Assembly: GCA_026193355.1 (NCBI GenBank)
Contig: JAPHTL010000158.1
Coordinates: 1 to 7,324 of the forward strand
Source of the DNA: Rhodospirillales bacterium
Lineage (GTDB): Bacteria > Pseudomonadota > Alphaproteobacteria > Rhodospirillales > JAPHTL01
DNA length: 7,324 nt
Direction: 5' to 3'
In this document: one piece after another, positions 6,344-7,324 of the stretch
How the letters are laid out: the number at the start of each line of letters is the position of its first letter
How positions within the stretch are numbered: position 1 is the stretch's first letter
Position numbers and translations under genes: made by a program
The notes under the pieces: model-generated
Databases searched by the model: none
Seen by the model: the letters and a program-made list of their open reading frames with translations, nothing else
Told to the model about the DNA's origin: nothing

Positions 6344-6685
6344 TCAGATCTCGCCGGTCCAGCCATGGTCGACGACCACGACGAGCGCTTCATGTTCGAC
6401 GATGGCGCGTTTGCGTGCGTTGCGGGCAACGGGAATGTCGTTGCTCCGACAATAGCTGAGCAGGGCGTCAAACATGATTTTTTGCGATAGTTCAACAGGG
6501 TGGAGTTCGTTGCCATCCGGCGTTGGGCCGAAGCGCAGCGTGACCATGCGTTTGGGGTCCGCCGCCAGATCAACGCCAACGATGGCGACGTCGGGGATGG
6601 CGTAGCCCAGTTTCGCGTAATAGGCCGTTGCGGCCTCGGCGATTTCATCCGCAGAGAACCTGATCTTGTGAAGTTCTTCCGGCAT
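6344..6685 (-). CDS. Conserved-looking small protein of unknown function (113 aa)
   Basis: I do not recognise this protein. It starts MPEELHKIRFSADEIAEAA and has no signal peptide, membrane helix or cysteine pair, so it is probably cytoplasmic. The first half looks like a helix followed by strands (AIVGVDLAADPKRMVTLRFGP). The second half has an amphipathic helix (ELSQKIMFDALLSYCRSN, 65-82), then IPVARNARKRAI and a final strand LVVVVDHGW. The pattern YC-x5-IP-x2-R-x3-KR-x-n-LVV reminds me of other small alphaproteobacterial hypotheticals, but this is an unchecked recollection. The start is ATG 6685 with GGGGGA nine bases upstream; an upstream TTG (6718) would lie at or before the predicted transcription start, so it is rejected. 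The gene lies 84 nt upstream of the kinase on the same strand. Its length, GC and codon use match its neighbours, supporting a real gene. Confidence 0.78.
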   Translation of the reverse strand: MPEELHKIRFSADEIAEAATAYYAKLGYAIPDVAIVGVDLAADPKRMVTLRFGPTPDGNELHPVELSQKIMFDALLSYCRSNDIPVARNARKRAIVEHEALVVVVDHGWTGEI

Positions 6686-6722
6686 GGCCGCCGTTCCCCC
6701 GGTATTGACGCCTGACAAACCA

Positions 6723-6751
6723 AGTATCCGGCAGGTCGCTCATCTGGTCAA
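6723..6751 (-). promoter_or_regulatory. Promoter of the 113-aa gene, and possibly of the kinase
   Basis: On the minus strand TTGACC (6751-6746) and GATACT (6728-6723) are separated by exactly 17 bases, matching the consensus in five and four positions. Transcription would start near 6716, about 30 nt before the ATG at 6685. It lies in the gap after the lipoprotein stop codon, so this gene and perhaps the kinase form a separate unit from the lipoprotein gene. Confidence 0.6.
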
Positions 6752-6765
6752 TAATACGACACGCG

Positions 6766-7254
6766 TCAGGGCGTCTTCGTTCCCATCAGGCCAATCAGGA
6801 TATTGACGCGATGCAGTTCCTCATCCGTAAAGGGGATGCCACGCAGCAATATACGCTGCGCAAGGAGGTTCCGCCCCTTGTTGTTTCCGTCAGTTTTATT
6901 AATGGCATATTCACAGACAACTGTATCGCGCACCCGGATCGGTCGAGGGCTGCCCTGTTTTTCGACCGTCAGTTCGTAGAGAATTTCAATCGCCCTTACC
7001 GTTTCCCGCGTCGGCCACTGGCGGCTTTCAAGAACTTCGGTCTTCCCGATTTTCTGGGTCACCCAGTTTAGAACGCCCCGACAGTGGACAAAATACGGGT
7101 CTTTCTCATCCGTCGTTTTCGTATCGTTGTCGCAAGCAGACAGAACGACAAGCAGGACGGCAGCGCCCGCAAGCACACGAAGGACGGAACGTGGCCGTTG
7201 TCCGGGCCTTGAAAGCGGCGTCTGGACATGCTTCATCGGTCTTCTGTCCGTCAC
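6766..7254 (-). CDS. Small lipoprotein of unknown function (162 aa)
   Basis: The product has a lipoprotein signal peptide: a basic N-region rich in Arg and Lys, a hydrophobic core VLAGAAVLLVVLSA, and the lipobox LSAC with the lipidated Cys at position 41. The mature part is about 122 residues, soluble and charged, with two further cysteines (58 and 114) that could form a disulfide in the periplasm. The residue after the lipid Cys is Asp; in enterobacteria Asp at +2 keeps lipoproteins in the inner membrane, but whether this holds here is unknown. The start is GTG 7254, preceded by AAGAGGG seven bases upstream; ATG 7236 inside the signal peptide is a weaker alternative. I recognise no domain or function. 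It ends 80 nt before the 113-aa gene, which has its own promoter. A TTGTCA (7314-7309) is a possible -35, but the matching -10 is poor. Confidence 0.8.
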   Translation of the reverse strand: MTDRRPMKHVQTPLSRPGQRPRSVLRVLAGAAVLLVVLSACDNDTKTTDEKDPYFVHCRGVLNWVTQKIGKTEVLESRQWPTRETVRAIEILYELTVEKQGSPRPIRVRDTVVCEYAINKTDGNNKGRNLLAQRILLRGIPFTDEELHRVNILIGLMGTKTP

Positions 7255-7324
7255 ATTTCATCCCTCTTCTTGCATAGATTACCACATCAGCCGCAGGGTG
7301 GGGCACAGTGACAACATCAAGTAA

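Noticed and set aside
7286..7314. Promoter for the lipoprotein gene: TTGTCA with GCTGAT at 17 bases on the minus strand
   Set aside because: The -35 is good, but the -10 matches only three of six positions; too weak to list.

Overview
The window comes from a GC-rich alphaproteobacterium, probably of Rhodospirillales type. This rests on a GyrA with the long C-terminal insertion seen in alphaproteobacteria, a gyrA-coaD gene pair, a cobalamin riboswitch ahead of cobT, and frequent GTG/TTG starts. The assignment is an inference from protein character, not from a search.

Layout. Positions 1-251 hold the 5' end of a minus-strand cobT, cut by the window edge. Its leader (252-507) carries a clear cobalamin riboswitch aptamer (341-507) and an expression-platform hairpin (271-307) beside the Shine-Dalgarno. 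Positions 508-838 hold the divergent control region: a 35-nt AT-rich island, a good sigma70-type gyrA promoter (688-716) and a structured gyrA leader. gyrA (839-3655) and coaD (3672-4205) follow on the plus strand, 16 nt apart and probably co-transcribed. A tRNA-Lys(TTT) gene with its own promoter (4255-4283) and a downstream hairpin terminator (4410-4439) comes next. The rest is minus strand. Read in the direction of transcription it is a small lipoprotein (7254-6766), a 113-aa protein of unknown function with its own promoter (6685-6344), and a membrane sensor histidine kinase (6259-4499).

How the parts work together. cobT makes alpha-ribazole phosphate for the lower ligand of cobalamin and is placed under cobalamin feedback by the riboswitch. 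gyrA and coaD are housekeeping genes (DNA supercoiling and coenzyme A synthesis). The kinase has a Cache-type periplasmic sensor but no response regulator in view. A perfect palindrome with an extra half-site lies just upstream of it and may be an operator.

Most of the window is ordinary core genome. I found no strong case for a wholly new system. The best leads are the gyrA leader, which has a hairpin exposing a strong unused SD-like sequence and a competing fold, the palindrome upstream of the kinase, and the two small unassigned proteins next to the kinase.
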